DNA of 64,000 bases from Helianthus annuus (GCF_002127325.2 NC_035443.2:32849930-32913929); one strand, 5' to 3'; shown: positions 32,338 to 43,386, numbered from the stretch's first letter. Numbers and translations are program-made. Notes: generated by a model not told the origin, from the letters alone.

Positions 32338-34524
32338 AACATCTGACTTGCCGGAGATCCCAAGTTTGTAATCGTGGATCAGGAATCGGCATCTTTCTTG
32401 ATAAAATTGTTTGAATGAAAGAGTTTAAAAATTGTTTAAATTTTACAGCTGATGGACTATGCCGGAGCTTCAAGGTTGGTAAGTGCGAAGCAGGAATCGG
32501 CATTCTAGTTGGTAAAATGTTTGAGTGTGGATGTGTTATTCCTACACTTGATGTAGGTGTTTGTGTTCTTACAAGTGGTAAATCAGGGACATTAAGTTGT
32601 ACTTGATTTACAAAATTTTACTTCTAAGTGGTACAGAGGTTTGTACTGACAAAGTGATTACTCAAGGTCATTAAGTTGAACTTGATGTAATCCTCATTAA
32701 TTAAAATGGTTGAAAAACAGGATGATGAACCCGACCCTACAAGTGGTTAAAACAAAACCTATTTTCTGGAAAAATCATTTTGATTAAAACAAACTTAAGT
32801 GTTTTGAAATCATAATGAGAAAATGGTTTGTTGAAAGGGGGAGTTCTGATTGTTTATGCCAAGAGAATGGCGAATTGAAGCGATTCGATGTCGGTTGTCA
32901 TTTTACTTGTATAGTTTGTTTTCAAAATTTGTTTCTAAGTGGGTCAAGAGCTTAGTTTGTTTTTCAAACTTTCTTTAAAATGTATTTGCATTTTAGGGGG
33001 AGTAAAAATTTCAGAAAATCCAAAAACATTAGAAAATTTGAAAAAGCCAAAAACATGACAAAATCAAAAATGAGGTTTGGTGTATAAAAGAGGAAATGAT
33101 AGTACATCAGTGGACTGTCACAACATACTAAAGAAATGGAAAGTAAAATGTGATAAACAATCTCACTGCGGATATGCCAGTAGGTTTTTGCACATTTAGT
33201 AGATTGTGACGAGATATAAACCTAAAAATTCAAACTTGCTTATATCGTGGGGAACAACTTCTTGGATATATGGGTAACCCCTGAAATCTTGTTTGAAAGG
33301 TCCCTCTTTCTGAGATACTAGGTCTTTATACTCAGTGATATCTGGGGTATTATCCCGAGACTTCTGCTGAATGGAAATTCTGACCTAGTCTCCGAATAAT
33401 ACTTTCTGCAAATGCTTGTAATACAGCATCGCCCTCAACAAAATGATGAAACAATAAAACTGATAATCATTGCTGTTGAAGAAAAGATCCTCTAAAGGGG
33501 ACACACCAAAAGTCAAACCGTCATCTCTCTGCTGAACGGAAGTTCTAACCTGAGCTCTCACAGTTTCGCATCTAACCCCCTTACAGATATCATCTGTGGT
33601 ATACTCACCTATAAGACTGAATATTGGGATCTGGATACGGGAGTATATTCAACTAGTAGGACACGCGATTAAGTTTAAATCATTAAGACATTAATATCGT
33701 ATCTCGAAACAGTTGAACTTTGTGTGAAAATTTAAGTGGACCAATATACTGACAATCTAGGTGAATTGTTTAGAACTTAAAATGAAATGAAGCTTAACGG
33801 TGTTGGTGATATGTCTCAAAAACTGATATGATCCTCTTACACAAACTCACAAAAATATTGTCTGTAAATATTTTTTTATTGCACTTTATAATCAAAAATC
33901 CAAAAAGATTTTAGTGTGTTTTAGCATAAATTTTTGAAAAATCCAAAAAGATTTTTGACAACTTGGGTTGAAAAGCTGATTTTCAAAGTTCCAAGTGCTA
34001 AACATGACGACATCTTTGTGAGAGGGAGTCTGTGTTTGAAAACAAATGTGTTTTAATCATTTTTACAAGTGGTTCATCATGAATATAGTTAAACTTGAGG
34101 GGGAGTTTGTATACCTGAATTTGAAATAGTTTAAATGTGTGTATTTATTTTGAGGTAGAGATTGTGCAGGTATAAGTCTGAGCCAGGTGACGATCCTGAG
34201 CAGGACAAGAGCCAAGTTACAATCTTGGAACAGCATCAAAGAGTGTTTGAATATAGAAAAGCCAGGTTGATCGATCCTGAGAAGCTTGTGTTTAAAGAGC
34301 CAGGTTCCGATACCTGAAGACATGGTAGACAAAGATTGAGCCAGGAAACGATCTTGAACCTGTGAAAGCCAGATTACGATCCTGAAGAAGATGATGCTGA
34401 TGAACTTAAGGAATGCCAGCACATTGTTAGGGGGAGTCTGTCGATGCTGATTGAAAGAATGAAGCCCAAAGACGGATTAAGACTGAAGTTGCAACGACTC
34501 GACACTGTACGACTCGTCAACATC
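32338..34524 (+). other. 3' non-coding region of element A
   Basis: About 2.2 kb with no supportable ORF and no polymerase remnant that I can recognise. It shares blocks with 24159-25969 of element B. Near 34170-34400 a CCAGGT/CGATCCTGA-type word recurs several times (GAGCCAGGTGACGATCCTGAG and variants). Confidence 0.55.
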
Positions 34525-34525
34525 T

Positions 34526-34536
34526 GAGGGGGAGTC
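34526..34536 (+). promoter_or_regulatory. Polypurine tract of element A
   Basis: GAGGGGGAGTC directly before the 3' LTR start at 34537. Confidence 0.85.
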
Positions 34537-34979
34537 TGTTAGTGCTTGCATCTGTCGACTTCGTCTTGTATCGACTCTTAGACTAGATATGTTAGATCAG
34601 GGCTCGTTGTACGAGAAAATAGCAGAGTTTAGTGTAATTAAGGCTAATTCCGCTTGAATGATGCTATTCCGCTTGAAATGACATAGGTCACTTTCAAGCG
34701 GAATCACATGTTTTGTGGTTTCGCTTGAACTAGTTTCAAGCGGAATCATGAGGCTATATATATGCATGTTCGAGCGAAATCAAGTAGTAGTACGTGTGAT
34801 CTTGTATTGGATACCGAGGTGCTGCCGGTTTATCCAAGGGCTATAATAATTGTTATTTCAATCAGAATCAAGTTAAAAGTGAATTGCAAGCTGTGTCTAA
34901 GTCAGTTTCTTGTTTTCCGCACCTGAAACTGATCAAAACTCCTCTGAACGACTCGTTTGGGTCAGAAAACGATCCTACA
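34537..34979 (+). repeat. 3' LTR of element A
   Basis: Starts TGTTAGTGC and ends CCTACA, followed by CAATC. It keeps the five-copy motif array and TATATATA (34755-34762). The TGTT start here is probably ancestral, since B also starts TGTT on its own strand. Confidence 0.92.
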
Positions 34980-35006
34980 CAATCCATAATTGCCACCTGT
35001 CCGACA

Positions 35007-35195
35007 GCTTGAGATCTTTCAACACGGCTTGAGAACTTTCAACACGGCTTGAGATCTTTCAGTGTAGCGGATTGGCTTGGGTTAAGATCTTTCAACACGG
35101 CTTGAGAACTTTCAACACGGATTGAGATCTTTCAGTGTAGCGGTTTGGCTTGGCTTATGAACTTTCAACACGGCTTGAGATCTTTCAACATAATT
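35007..35195. repeat. Subterminal 20-bp repeats of the foldback element, left side
   Basis: Units reading GCTTGAGATCTTTCAACACG or GCTTGAGAACTTTCAACACG recur about eight times, with a longer variant including AGTGTAGCGG. The inverted counterpart is at 35810-35970, so these belong to the long inverted arms. Confidence 0.8.
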
Positions 35196-35315
35196 TAAAT
35201 ATAAACGAATAATTAAAAATATAAACGAATAATTAAAAAAATCTTAATTAAATGTGAGAACTTGAAAATATGAAATTTTAAACTTGAAAATAAAAAATAT
35301 TTAACTTGAAAATAA

Positions 35316-35775
35316 AAAATTACTAGGTTAGAACCCCATGTATTATACGGGTTAATAAATGTAATTTTTATACTAAATAATAAAAAAATATAATTTTAAA
35401 AATCTCGTTTATTGTACGAGTGGAATAAATGTAATTGTATATACCAAATAGTTAAAAAAGTTATACTTTTAAAAACTATGTCTATTACACGGGTTAAATA
35501 AATGTAATTTTGTATACTAAATAATAAAAATGTAATATCTTTAAAAAACTCGTGTATTGTAAAAAAATAACATCTTTAAAAAACTCGTGTATTGTACGGG
35601 TTGAATAAATCTAATTTTATATACCAAATAATAAAAAAAATATATCTTTTATAACCCAGTGTAGTACACGGGTTGAATAAATGTAATTTTGTATCGTAAT
35701 AATAAAAAGTTATAACTTTAAAAAGCAATGTGTATTATACGGGTTGAATAAATCTAATTTTATATATCAAATTAT
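35316..35775. repeat. AT-rich tandem array inside the foldback element
   Basis: About six degenerate units of roughly 80-90 bp, each with TATTATACGGGTT (or TGTACGGGTT / TACACGGGTT), GAATAAATGTAATTTT and CCAAATAATAAAAA. One unit is truncated near 35550. Confidence 0.7.
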
Positions 35776-35804
35776 AAAAAAGTTATATCTTAAATCTAAG
35801 ATCC

Positions 35805-36113
35805 TTAAGCCAAGCCAAGGAAAGATCTTAAGCCAAGCCAAGCCGGTACACTGAAAGATCTCAAGCCGTGTTGAAAGATCTTAAGCCAAGCCAAGCCAAG
35901 CCAAGCCGCTACACTAAAAGATCTCAAACCGTGTTGAAAGTTCTCAAGCCACGTTGAAAGATCTCAAGTTGTAGGACATGTGGTAATCATGGATTGGTTG
36001 AGTTGAAAGGATTTTTTTAAGCCGTTATACGAGATTGAAAAGGCTCGTGGAGTTGTTTCAGTTGGCTATTTCCGAAAAATTGACTAGTCAATGGCTATTC
36101 TTGCTATTTTCCC
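35805..36113. repeat. Right inverted arm of the foldback element
   Basis: Reverse-complements the left arm: AAGCCGTGTTGAAAGATC units, then CCACATGTCC-like and TTGGTTGAGTTGAAAGGAT blocks, ending in GCTATTTTCCC at 36113. Confidence 0.8.
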
Positions 36114-36452
36114 AATAAAAAAACTACATTCCTAAAAATTACAAAAAGGGGTAAATTACACGTTTCGTTCTTATGTTTGTTTTGGATTACAATAAAGGTC
36201 ATTTAACTTCAATAACTATAATCACAATTCTTTATTTGCAAAACCATTACGCCCTATGTTCTTTGCCCGTAACCAGATTAAAATTTAAGTTAAGTATAGT
36301 ATGTGCCTTGCACATGAGGGTAAATATCTCTTTTTTACTATCTTAAGGACTATTTGTGAAGTAAATATGTTTTGCCACACACCACTGCCTACATCTAGAT
36401 CCATCACACCGTCACGTCACATCACACCGCCTCCACTCGAATCCGCCATAAT
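36114..36452. other. Unassigned AT-rich stretch between foldback element and D LTR
   Basis: Contains GGGGTAAATTACACG near 36147, a word I associate with dispersed non-coding plant repeats, and a small open frame without recognisable content. I see no gene. Confidence 0.35.
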
Positions 36453-37091
36453 TGTAACGCTTCGCATTTCAGCACTTTTTTATTTTAGCAAGTCATGTTG
36501 TACTTTCCATATTTAGACACTAGTACTCTCTTTATAATCTCCTTTCGTTTCATTTGTAATTCGAGACTATTGATCATAATGAAAACATGAAAACGAAGTT
36601 ATTTTAATCATGTTTGTGTATTCATATTAGACTTATGTGCAACTAATAATCAAAATTCACGTTTGAACGATATATTATCCAAGAGTCTTGGTTCGTTATT
36701 ACACCATGAAACTCGATGCTCGTTAAACTAGTTAAAACTCGTAAAATAATGGAAGTCGAATCCTTATTCTTGAAGCTTGGAAGTTTCGCGAAATGGTTAA
36801 TCATTGAAAAATCTTGTATCTTCAATTCGTTATAAATATAAATATGGTTATTTATCAATTGTTTAAATTAATTAATTTTACTATTTAAAAGTTTATTTTT
36901 ATAATAATCTAGTTAGTCTCGTTAGATTTTTAAAGTTAGTAACTAACCTAGTAAGTTTGAATTATAGAGTTAGTTTCTTTTTTTAAAACAACATTAGTTG
37001 GTTAATTAAAGTCCAGGGGTGATTTGTGTAAATTGCTGAAAGTATAAGGTTTTTTTAAACGACAAAAAGGAAACAAATAATCAAAAAAATT

Positions 37092-37163
37092 GAAGACCAC
37101 GGGAGTCGAACCCGGGTCAATGACTTCACCAAACCCGCGCCCAACCGCCCGGCTACGGCCTTC
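37092..37163 (-). other. tRNA-like sequence in the U3 of the D LTR
   Basis: On the minus strand 72 nt form a tRNA-like outline. The acceptor arms GAAGGCC / GGTCTTC pair with one G-U. The T arm has loop TTCGACT between CCGGG and CCCGT (4 of 5 pairs). A TAGCCGGGCGG stretch looks like a pol III A box, and GGTTCGACTCC like a B box. The anticodon stem (CGGGT / AGTCA) does not pair, so it is not a working tRNA as drawn. It lies about 120-190 bp upstream of the D TATA box. It could be a SINE head or chance. Confidence 0.3.
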
Positions 37164-37285
37164 ACATCGAACATAACCCAGCCCAAAATTCATTGAACAA
37201 CTCGTTTGAGCGGGTTTTTGTGTTTATTTTGATTTTTAAACTACTTTTAACATTACACAACTAAAACCTACCCTAAACTCTTCCC

Positions 37286-37293
37286 TATATAAA
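37286..37293 (+). promoter_or_regulatory. TATA box of the D LTR
   Basis: TATATAAA in a C-rich context (CTTCCC before, CCCATCATTCCCC after). Confidence 0.6.
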
Positions 37294-39022
37294 CCCATCA
37301 TTCCCCAAGCCATTTCCACTTTACAAACTCTCAAAAACACTCAATCTCCCTCTAATCAGCTGGTAATTTGATGATTTGAGCAGAAACATCAACCTTCACA
37401 AAAGTATGCATAACTTTCTCATTTCTTAACATTTGCCATCCATTCTTTTTCCCACTTTCTTGGAACAACCTTAGGAACATTTCCAGAGGTTTTCCATGGA
37501 AAACCAAGCCCTGGAATGTCACCAAAAAGTCTCCAAAGTGGACTGTTTGTTTCTGTTTTCATCTAAACTTGTTAATCTTAGTTGAACTTGAGTCTAACTC
37601 ATCTCAAACCTATGTCCTTATGCTTCTAACCTCATCTATGGTTAGTTAGGCTTAAAAACAAGGTTGAGGTTAAATCAGAGGTTAAAACCTCACAAACTTT
37701 CTGTTTTGTTCAAGGGTTTAACCCACAAGTGATGTTCAAGCCTAAGGTTTGATGATTGTGTGATTTAGGATTAGCTTGGGCTATCCTACTTGAAAATCCA
37801 CACATTGCTTGATGTTTTCCTCTAAGAATAGTTGTTGTTATTTCATTTATACTTGTATGTTCATGACCCTCCTTGTTGTTTATGACAACAAGTGTAGTGG
37901 TGAACAAAAGAGATACCTAAATGGAAGCTTTGTTCTTCCTACCTCATGCATGATTTCTATGGTACTTAGAGGTACCTAAATGAAGACTTTAATATTCTAC
38001 CTCATGCTTAACATGTATGATATAATATACTCTATGTAATACCTATGTAACATTCAAACAAACCGAACTCTTGATGATGAATAAGTGGACATTGTCAAGT
38101 TAGTAAGTACATCGTCAAAGCATCATATGTGATGGATGATTATTTTCATATGTCTATGTTCTTGTATTTTAAATTCCGAATCTATAATCTTCTGTTATTC
38201 CCCAAACTCACACACCTATGCTTTCTTCGTATAGAAGGACAAGGTACTCCAAACTAATCCATCAACCAAACACCAATCGCGGGATTTCAAGTAGGAAAGC
38301 TTGCAAAACCGTGAGTATACTCCATCCCTTTTACTCTTTAACACTTTGGGATGCAACATGTATATTATACAAAATTACACAACACTTAAACTATTTTAAA
38401 CATACCCTATCCATGCTTAGCATGACACTGTGTGTAATGCTTGTTATTCTCGTATGCTATGTAAACTATTTGGTCGATATATGCTCATTAACTTTAATAG
38501 CCTACCTTAACAATTATAGCGCTATAGGATTAACGCACCGCCCATTAGTCTTGGGGTATTGTTAAGTTAAACTTGTTACCTCCCGCTATTCTATTAGGAT
38601 AGGCTCTTTTAACGCGTTGTATACTTGGGTTTGAACTTATTGTATGCCATTCTAGCATACTAGTATTGCATATTATGAATCATGTTGGATATGAGCACTT
38701 TTTATACTATATTATGTTATGTAACAAAACTTGTGTACTCGCCAACTTTTTGTTGATTATTTTAATATATGTTGCAGGTTGATAGACTCAATGATGCTAT
38801 GAAGAATGCAATTTAAGTGGACTTAGATACACACCTAGATTAATTTTGTTATTCTGATGTATCGTTGAAACAATTTTGTCTTTTGTTTGAATTTTTTGTG
38901 ACATTTTAGTCTTGAAATGAAATTGGAATTAAATTATATTGTCACATAGTGTTATGAAGTCTCTTGCAATCTCGTTTTCGTCTCATCCTGATGTTTCCGC
39001 CATCGGTTGGGGTGTGACAGAT

Positions 39023-39034
39023 TGGTATCAAAGC
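39023..39034 (+). promoter_or_regulatory. Primer binding site of element D
   Basis: TGGTATCAAAGC, one base off the initiator-Met tRNA complement; the second copy at 63727-63738 reads TGGTATCAGAGC. Confidence 0.8.
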
Positions 39035-39038
39035 CATA

Positions 39039-40370
39039 TGTCGCAATCCTCGTCCCCTAACAAACCCGGGAATGGGCGGCCGCGACCAGTTTCGGTGGTA
39101 TCTGTGTTTTATCCTTTTGGGAGGGGAAATTACATCAGGACCGTAGTTAGGAAATATTTTATCAGAGTAAAATACCACACTTTCATAATATTAAACACGT
39201 GGGAAAATCCCAAGTTTTAAGTACACACATTTTTATAGGGACAAACCCTATTTTATTTAATAAAAACATCTCTTTATTTTAGGTAACTTTATAGCCACTT
39301 TTCCAAGCCTTCAGTGTTGTCCAGCTGGCTTCTATTTGGCTTTCACATTTTGTTACCTGAAATGCGTTTAAAAACATTTTGTCAGTGGGAAATACTGGTG
39401 GGTGAATCTCAGTTTAATCAAGTCAAGTAAAAAAAACTATTATACAGTATTGAGGGCGGTCGCGCAATTACATTTGTTTCCATCTACTTAATTACCACTC
39501 ACGGTACTGTCAACCCGACTTGTGGTCATATTACTCCTTGCAAGGTTATAACAAATTTTGTATACAAAACCCCAACACACCGACGATAATTGTAGAATAC
39601 AAATACTCAATCACTGTTTAATATATCATTAATTAAGTGAGATTTTGTAAAAACAGTTTGCAAAAAGGAGATTACTCACATTGCTGTCTTAGGTTTTCTT
39701 TAAGGGTTTCCTGGTGATTATATATAAAGTACACAAATGCACACGTGTTAGTATAATAACCCAATATTTACATTAGTAATACCCTCCCCGAGACGGCATT
39801 CCAACGACTACGTCGGGCAGAACCACGACAGCCGTTACGGAACCCTGGATCAATCGGGCAGCGTATCTAATACGTAACCGGGGTTATGATACTTACAACG
39901 GGGCAGAACTTCGTTATTAGGGGGTATTATGCCCGGTAATAGCTTTAGCTATGTGAAAATTCAAGAGAGAAAAGAAAGTTTGAGCGACTGGGACTGAAGG
40001 CCTATGCCCTCAATTTATAGGGCCTGATTCGAGCTTCGCCGCGCCCCCCGTAAGATGAGGCAGGGGCTTACGCGGCCCGCGAGCTAGGGGTGTATGTCCT
40101 AGCTTTGACCGGTCATCACATCTAGCCTTGACACGATTGTGCCACGTGTCGGCTCCGGGTGCTGCCTCGTTGATGAGCGTTCGCGGCCCGCGTAAGACCA
40201 AGCTTGGGTCTTCGCGGCCCGCCACAGATCAATAAAAATTGTTTTTAATTAATTTTAATAAAAGTAAAGATATTCGGGGCCTATTTTTGTATACGGGGTG
40301 TATTTTAGGACATATTGGGGCACTTTAAATATTTTTAGGGTGTCGGATTATTTTTAGGAGGGTTGTTATA
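39039..40370 (-). repeat. 3' LTR of element E1
   Basis: On the minus strand it starts TATAACAACCCTCC (40370) and ends with the rc of TGTCGCAATCC (39039). It is preceded by AAGGTGGAGAGGA. 1332 bp, close to the E2 LTRs (1324 and 1341). Confidence 0.88.
40012..40222 (-). promoter_or_regulatory. U3 promoter of E1: GCGGGCCGCG array plus TATA-like box (minus strand)
   Basis: TATAAATT on the minus strand at 40012-40019. Upstream on that strand, GCGGGCCGCG-type words occur at about 40033, 40071, 40181 and 40212. A G-box-containing GCCACGTGTC lies between the two halves (about 40141). Confidence 0.6.
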
Positions 40371-40406
40371 TCCTCTCCACCTTGTTTTAGAGCTCGTCCT
40401 CGAGAT

Positions 40407-40593
40407 CTACTGGAACAGGTGTGTATATTTCTTTTGCATTTCTGATTCAAGCTCCAAAGTGTACTCTGGTCCTCTTTTGGAGTTCCATTTCACTTTTACC
40501 AGAACAAATCTCTTGTGTTTGAGGTTCTTAACTTTCCTGTCTTCAATCTGTAGAGGCCTCTCTACAAACTTTAACTATTCGTTTACCTCTATA
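40407..40593 (-). pseudogene. pol: C-terminal pol segment (chromodomain) of E1, cut off by E2
   Basis: The minus-strand frame ends KYTHLFQ then TAG (40407-40409) and includes the chromodomain pattern [14 protein letters not shown]. The upstream part continues at 49210 on the other side of E2. E2 inserted within a codon run encoding DIEVNE, duplicating CTATA (40589-40593, 49205-49209). Confidence 0.85.
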
Positions 40594-41917
40594 TATAACA
40601 ACCCTCCAAAATAATCCGACACACTAAAAATATTTAGAGTGCCCCAATTTGTCCTAAAATACACCCCATATACGAAAACAGGCCCTGAATACCTTTATTT
40701 TTATTATAATTAAATAAAAACAAGATTTTTACTTCGCTCGCGGGCCGCGAAGGCCTTGCCTTCAGGCTACGTGGGGCGCGACAGTCAGCCACCAGGGCGA
40801 GCCCCAGGCTGCCACGTGTCATGATTGTGTCGAAGCTAAAATCGACGAATCAGCAGCCCTAGAGCCAACAACCCTACGTCGCGGGTCGCGAAGGATCATC
40901 CTTCGACTTATGCGGGCCGCGAGGGAGTCCAATATCAGCCCTATAAATAGCAACGAAGGATTCAGTTGACAAACCGTTCAAATTTCGTTTCTCTCTCGAA
41001 TTTCTAAGTAGTAGAAGCTATTCTCGGGTATAATACCCCTTAAATAACGAAATTCTGCCTCGTTGTAAATATCATAACCCCGATTATGTATTAGATATGC
41101 TGCCCGATTGATCCAGGGTTCCGTAAAGACTGTCGTGGTTCTGCCCGACGTAGTCGTTGGAATGCCGTCTCGAGGAGGGTATTACTAATGTAAATATCGG
41201 GTTCTTATACTAACGCATGTGCATTTGTGTAAATTATTGATAATCACTAGGAAACCCTTAAAGAAACCTAAGACAGCAATGTGAGTAATCTCCTTTTTGT
41301 AAACTGTTTTTACAAAACCTTAAATATTTTATAATGTGATTAAGCAGTGATTGAGTCTTTGTAATTCTTCAATTACTGCCGGTATGTTGGGGTTTTGTAT
41401 ACAAAATGTGGAACACGTTACCATTGGACAAAGAGTTAGCCAATGGGTAATATGAACCCCCTTGAATGAGTAATTGTGTAGATGTAAACATTGTAATCGC
41501 TCTCAATACTGTTAAAAGATAAAACTCTTCTTGATTAAACTGGGATTCACTCACCAGTATTTCCCACTGACAAAATGTTTTTAAACGCGTTTCAGGTAAC
41601 AAAATGTGACAGCCAACTAGAAGCCAGTTGGTCAGCACTGAAGGCTTGGAAAAGTGGCTATAAAAGTTACCTACATAAAGAAGATGTTTTATTTCAATAA
41701 AATGGGATTTACTCCTATAAATCAGTTTGTAATGAAAACTTAGGTTTTATCCCAAGATAATTATTTATATAAAATGTGGTGTTTTACTCTGATAAAATAT
41801 TTCCTAACTACGGTCCTGATGTATTTTCCGCTGCCAAATTGATAAACACCGATACCACCAATACTGATTCTCGCGGCCACCCGTTCCCGGGACAGATAGG
41901 GGGCGGGGTTTGCGAGA
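40594..41917 (+). repeat. 5' LTR of element E2
   Basis: Starts TATAACAACCC and ends near GTTTGCGAGA, just before GAAGGTGGTATCAGAGC. The last bases differ from the 3' LTR (GGTTGCACA), so the exact end is approximate. Confidence 0.88.
40740..40949 (+). promoter_or_regulatory. U3 promoter of E2: GCGGGCCGCG array plus TATA box
   Basis: GCGGGCCGCG at 40740, a degenerate GGGGCGCG at 40772, GCGGGTCGCG at 40881 and GCGGGCCGCG at 40912; TATAAATA at 40942-40949. Each pair of GC motifs encloses a short palindrome (AAGGCCTTGCCTT; AAGGATCATCCTT). A G-box GCCACGTGTC lies between the pairs (about 40811). In the 3' LTR the TATA box has become TATATATA (48210). Confidence 0.7.
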
Positions 41918-41922
41918 GAAGG

Positions 41923-41934
41923 TGGTATCAGAGC
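41923..41934 (+). promoter_or_regulatory. Primer binding site of element E2 (tRNA-iMet)
   Basis: TGGTATCAGAGC, 5 bp after the LTR end. Confidence 0.88.
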
Positions 41935-42070
41935 TAAGCCACTGATTCAGCCACATAAGTGTTCTACTGACACCAAAATTTATCTAAAGTGTTAGGAAAT
42001 ACATTATGGAACTACGTGCATATTTGTATTTTATTGTTGTGTGTTATTTGACTATTTGTTAGTTTACAGT

Positions 42071-42913
42071 ATGAGCGACCAAGGACCTTCCGACGCCTAC
42101 CGTCAGTTGTCCAGCTCACCTAGGAGCGAAGGCACCTCTTCACAGCCTGCCCTCTCAGGGTATTCTGCTGATAATGAAGATGGGATATTCGTATTTAAGG
42201 CTTAGTCTGAAGAGTCATTCCCTCCTAAAAAGAGAGGATGGTTCAGTAGAGGAGCGCATGAACGTAGGAAAAGAATGAAAAAGTGGCAACAACAGCGAGT
42301 CCTAGCAGCCGCTAAAAGAGAGACAGATGCTCACGCGCAAGATATGTTCAATAGGGGTTTAGCAAACTTTCATATCTTAGCAACCACAACTGCTGACCCT
42401 AACCTGGAGCAACTGATAGCACCCCAACCATTACCACTATTTCCCGCTCAGCCAATGGAAATAGAAAACAACCCAGAAAATAAAATCCAAATGCATGATT
42501 TTAAACCGGAGGAGATACCTAGGATACCAGCACCCAATCCTTTAGACCCAAACTACGACCCGTGGCTAGATGAGCTCACGGATTACCAGCAACGCTACCC
42601 AATCCCAGAAGACGAACCCATGCCGAATCTAGCAGCTTACCTAGGTTTGGACCCTCTAGATCCCTACTACGATAACGACCAATACATCAGGGAAATTTTA
42701 GAGAATCCATACCCATACCAGGAACCCATGCCCTAGTTCCCAAACCCAGTCCCAGCACCTGCACCCCCAATGAGTGCAGAAAATGTGCAAGAGCTCCGAA
42801 CTTTCGGAGAAGAAATTTTAGTAAGTAGCGAGAGGATGAGGCAGGTAGGAAAGCGACTCGTTTGGAAGTATGACGAGCGCAATATGGAGTTCTGGATGAA
42901 CCCATATCAGTGA
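42071..42913 (+). pseudogene. Accessory ORF of element E2, two premature stops
   Basis: Starts MSDQGPSDAYRQL and ends WMNPYQ-stop at 42911-42913; about 280 codons. In-frame TAG codons lie near 42204 and at 42734-42736. The remaining frame is continuous. Features: Ser/Pro-rich N-terminus; a basic segment (GWFSRGAHERRKRMKKW); a Pro/Asp/Tyr-rich middle with repeated PNPLDPNYDP-like steps; and a conserved acidic-amphipathic end (RTFGEEIL...ERLVWKYDERN). No known domain. The copies in F and E1 share the C-terminal end almost unchanged, which suggests past selection on the protein. Position upstream of gag as in element G. Confidence 0.65.
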
Positions 42914-42930
42914 AGGGGATGGTGGAAATA

Positions 42931-43163
42931 GTAGTAGTAGTAGTAGTAGTAGCAGCAGCAGCAGCAGGAGCAGCAGCAGCAGCAGGAGCAGCAGCAGCAG
43001 CAGCAGCAGGAGCAGGAGGAGCAGTAGTAGCAGTAGTAGCAGGAGTAGCAGTAGTAGCAGTAGTAGCAGTAGTAGCAGTAGTAGCAGTAGTAGCAGTAGT
43101 AGCAGTAGTAGCAGTAGTAGCAGTAGTAGTAGTAGTAATAATAATATAATAATAATAATAATA
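42931..43163 (+). repeat. Compound trinucleotide microsatellite (GTA/GCA/ATA)
   Basis: Runs of GTA, GCA with GGA interruptions, then alternating GTA GCA and AATAAT. Lies just after the accessory ORF of E2. F has only a short TAATAATAAT run at the same place, so this is an expansion private to E2. Confidence 0.92.
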
Positions 43164-43386
43164 TATAATATGTGTGTATGTTTGGAAAAAAATATAATAT
43201 AGATAATAGCTATGGATGCCTACTAGTATTGTAATTTTAAATTTCAGTATCGGTTTGTATTAGATGCATATTATATATAAGAAAGAGTAAGTCGCAATAC
43301 TCTACGTTTTTGATCAACATGCGTGTTGTGTGATTGATTAAATATTATCTTGTGATATTAATATTTGGTAAATGTTTAAAATTCAG

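Larger units (their letters stand above)
13854..34979 (+). mobile_element. Element A: gag-only Ty1/Copia-type LTR retrotransposon (TR-GAG like)
   Basis: Both LTRs are 443 bp (13854-14296, 34537-34979) and start TGT, end CCTACA. The 5-bp flanks are identical, CAATC (13849-13853 and 34980-34984). The primer site matches tRNA-iMet and the polypurine tract is present. With element C and one copy of its target duplication removed, it is about 7.5 kb. The only coding content is a very long gag-like protein; no protease, RT, RNase H or integrase motif is visible, and about 2.2 kb before the 3' LTR is non-coding. By eye the LTRs differ at roughly 17 sites (about 96% identical), more than those of C and B, which fits the nesting order. 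Confidence 0.9.
13733..36113. mobile_element. Foldback / MULE-like DNA transposon with long terminal inverted repeats, split by Copia A
   Basis: The left end GGGAAAATAGCAAGAATAGC (13733) is mirrored by the right end at 36094-36113. The inverted repeat continues inward for well over 150 bp with scattered mismatches, resuming after Copia A at 34985. Without the insert the element is about 1.25 kb. Flanks are AATTAAAAA (left) and AATAAAAAA (right), a possible imperfect 9-bp target duplication as in Mutator-type elements. There is no transposase ORF. The interior holds 20-bp subterminal repeats and an AT-rich tandem array. A second left terminal repeat lies at 13427-13547 in the first copy of the 306-bp duplication. 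Class (MULE versus other foldback) is inferred from TIR length and flank size. Confidence 0.7.
36453..39019 (+). repeat. LTR of element D (Ty3 chromovirus type), 2567 bp
   Basis: Start is inferred at TGTAACGCTTCGCATTT, which resembles the G LTR start TGTAACACCTCGAATTT. The end GGTTGGGGTGTGACA at 39019 is followed by G, then ATTGGTATCAAAGCC, a tRNA-Met primer site. It is therefore a 5' LTR. A TATATAAA box is at 37286-37293, followed by a TCTCAAAAACAC-type leader. After 19 bp of internal sequence the element is cut by the minus-strand E1 LTR; the rest of D is not in the window, or was lost. The left boundary is less certain than the right. Confidence 0.65.

Noticed and set aside
32338..34524. 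Possible hidden RT or env gene in element A
   Set aside because: No catalytic motif or long frame on either strand; frames are short and the region matches non-coding sequence of element B.
37092..37163. Functional tRNA gene
   Set aside because: The anticodon stem does not pair; kept only as a tRNA-like sequence.
38218..38565. 115-codon open frame in the D LTR
   Set aside because: Inside an LTR, hydrophobic random-looking composition, no homology recognised.
42910..43149. 79-codon Ala/Val-rich open frame
   Set aside because: It is the translation of a GTA/GCA microsatellite, not a gene.
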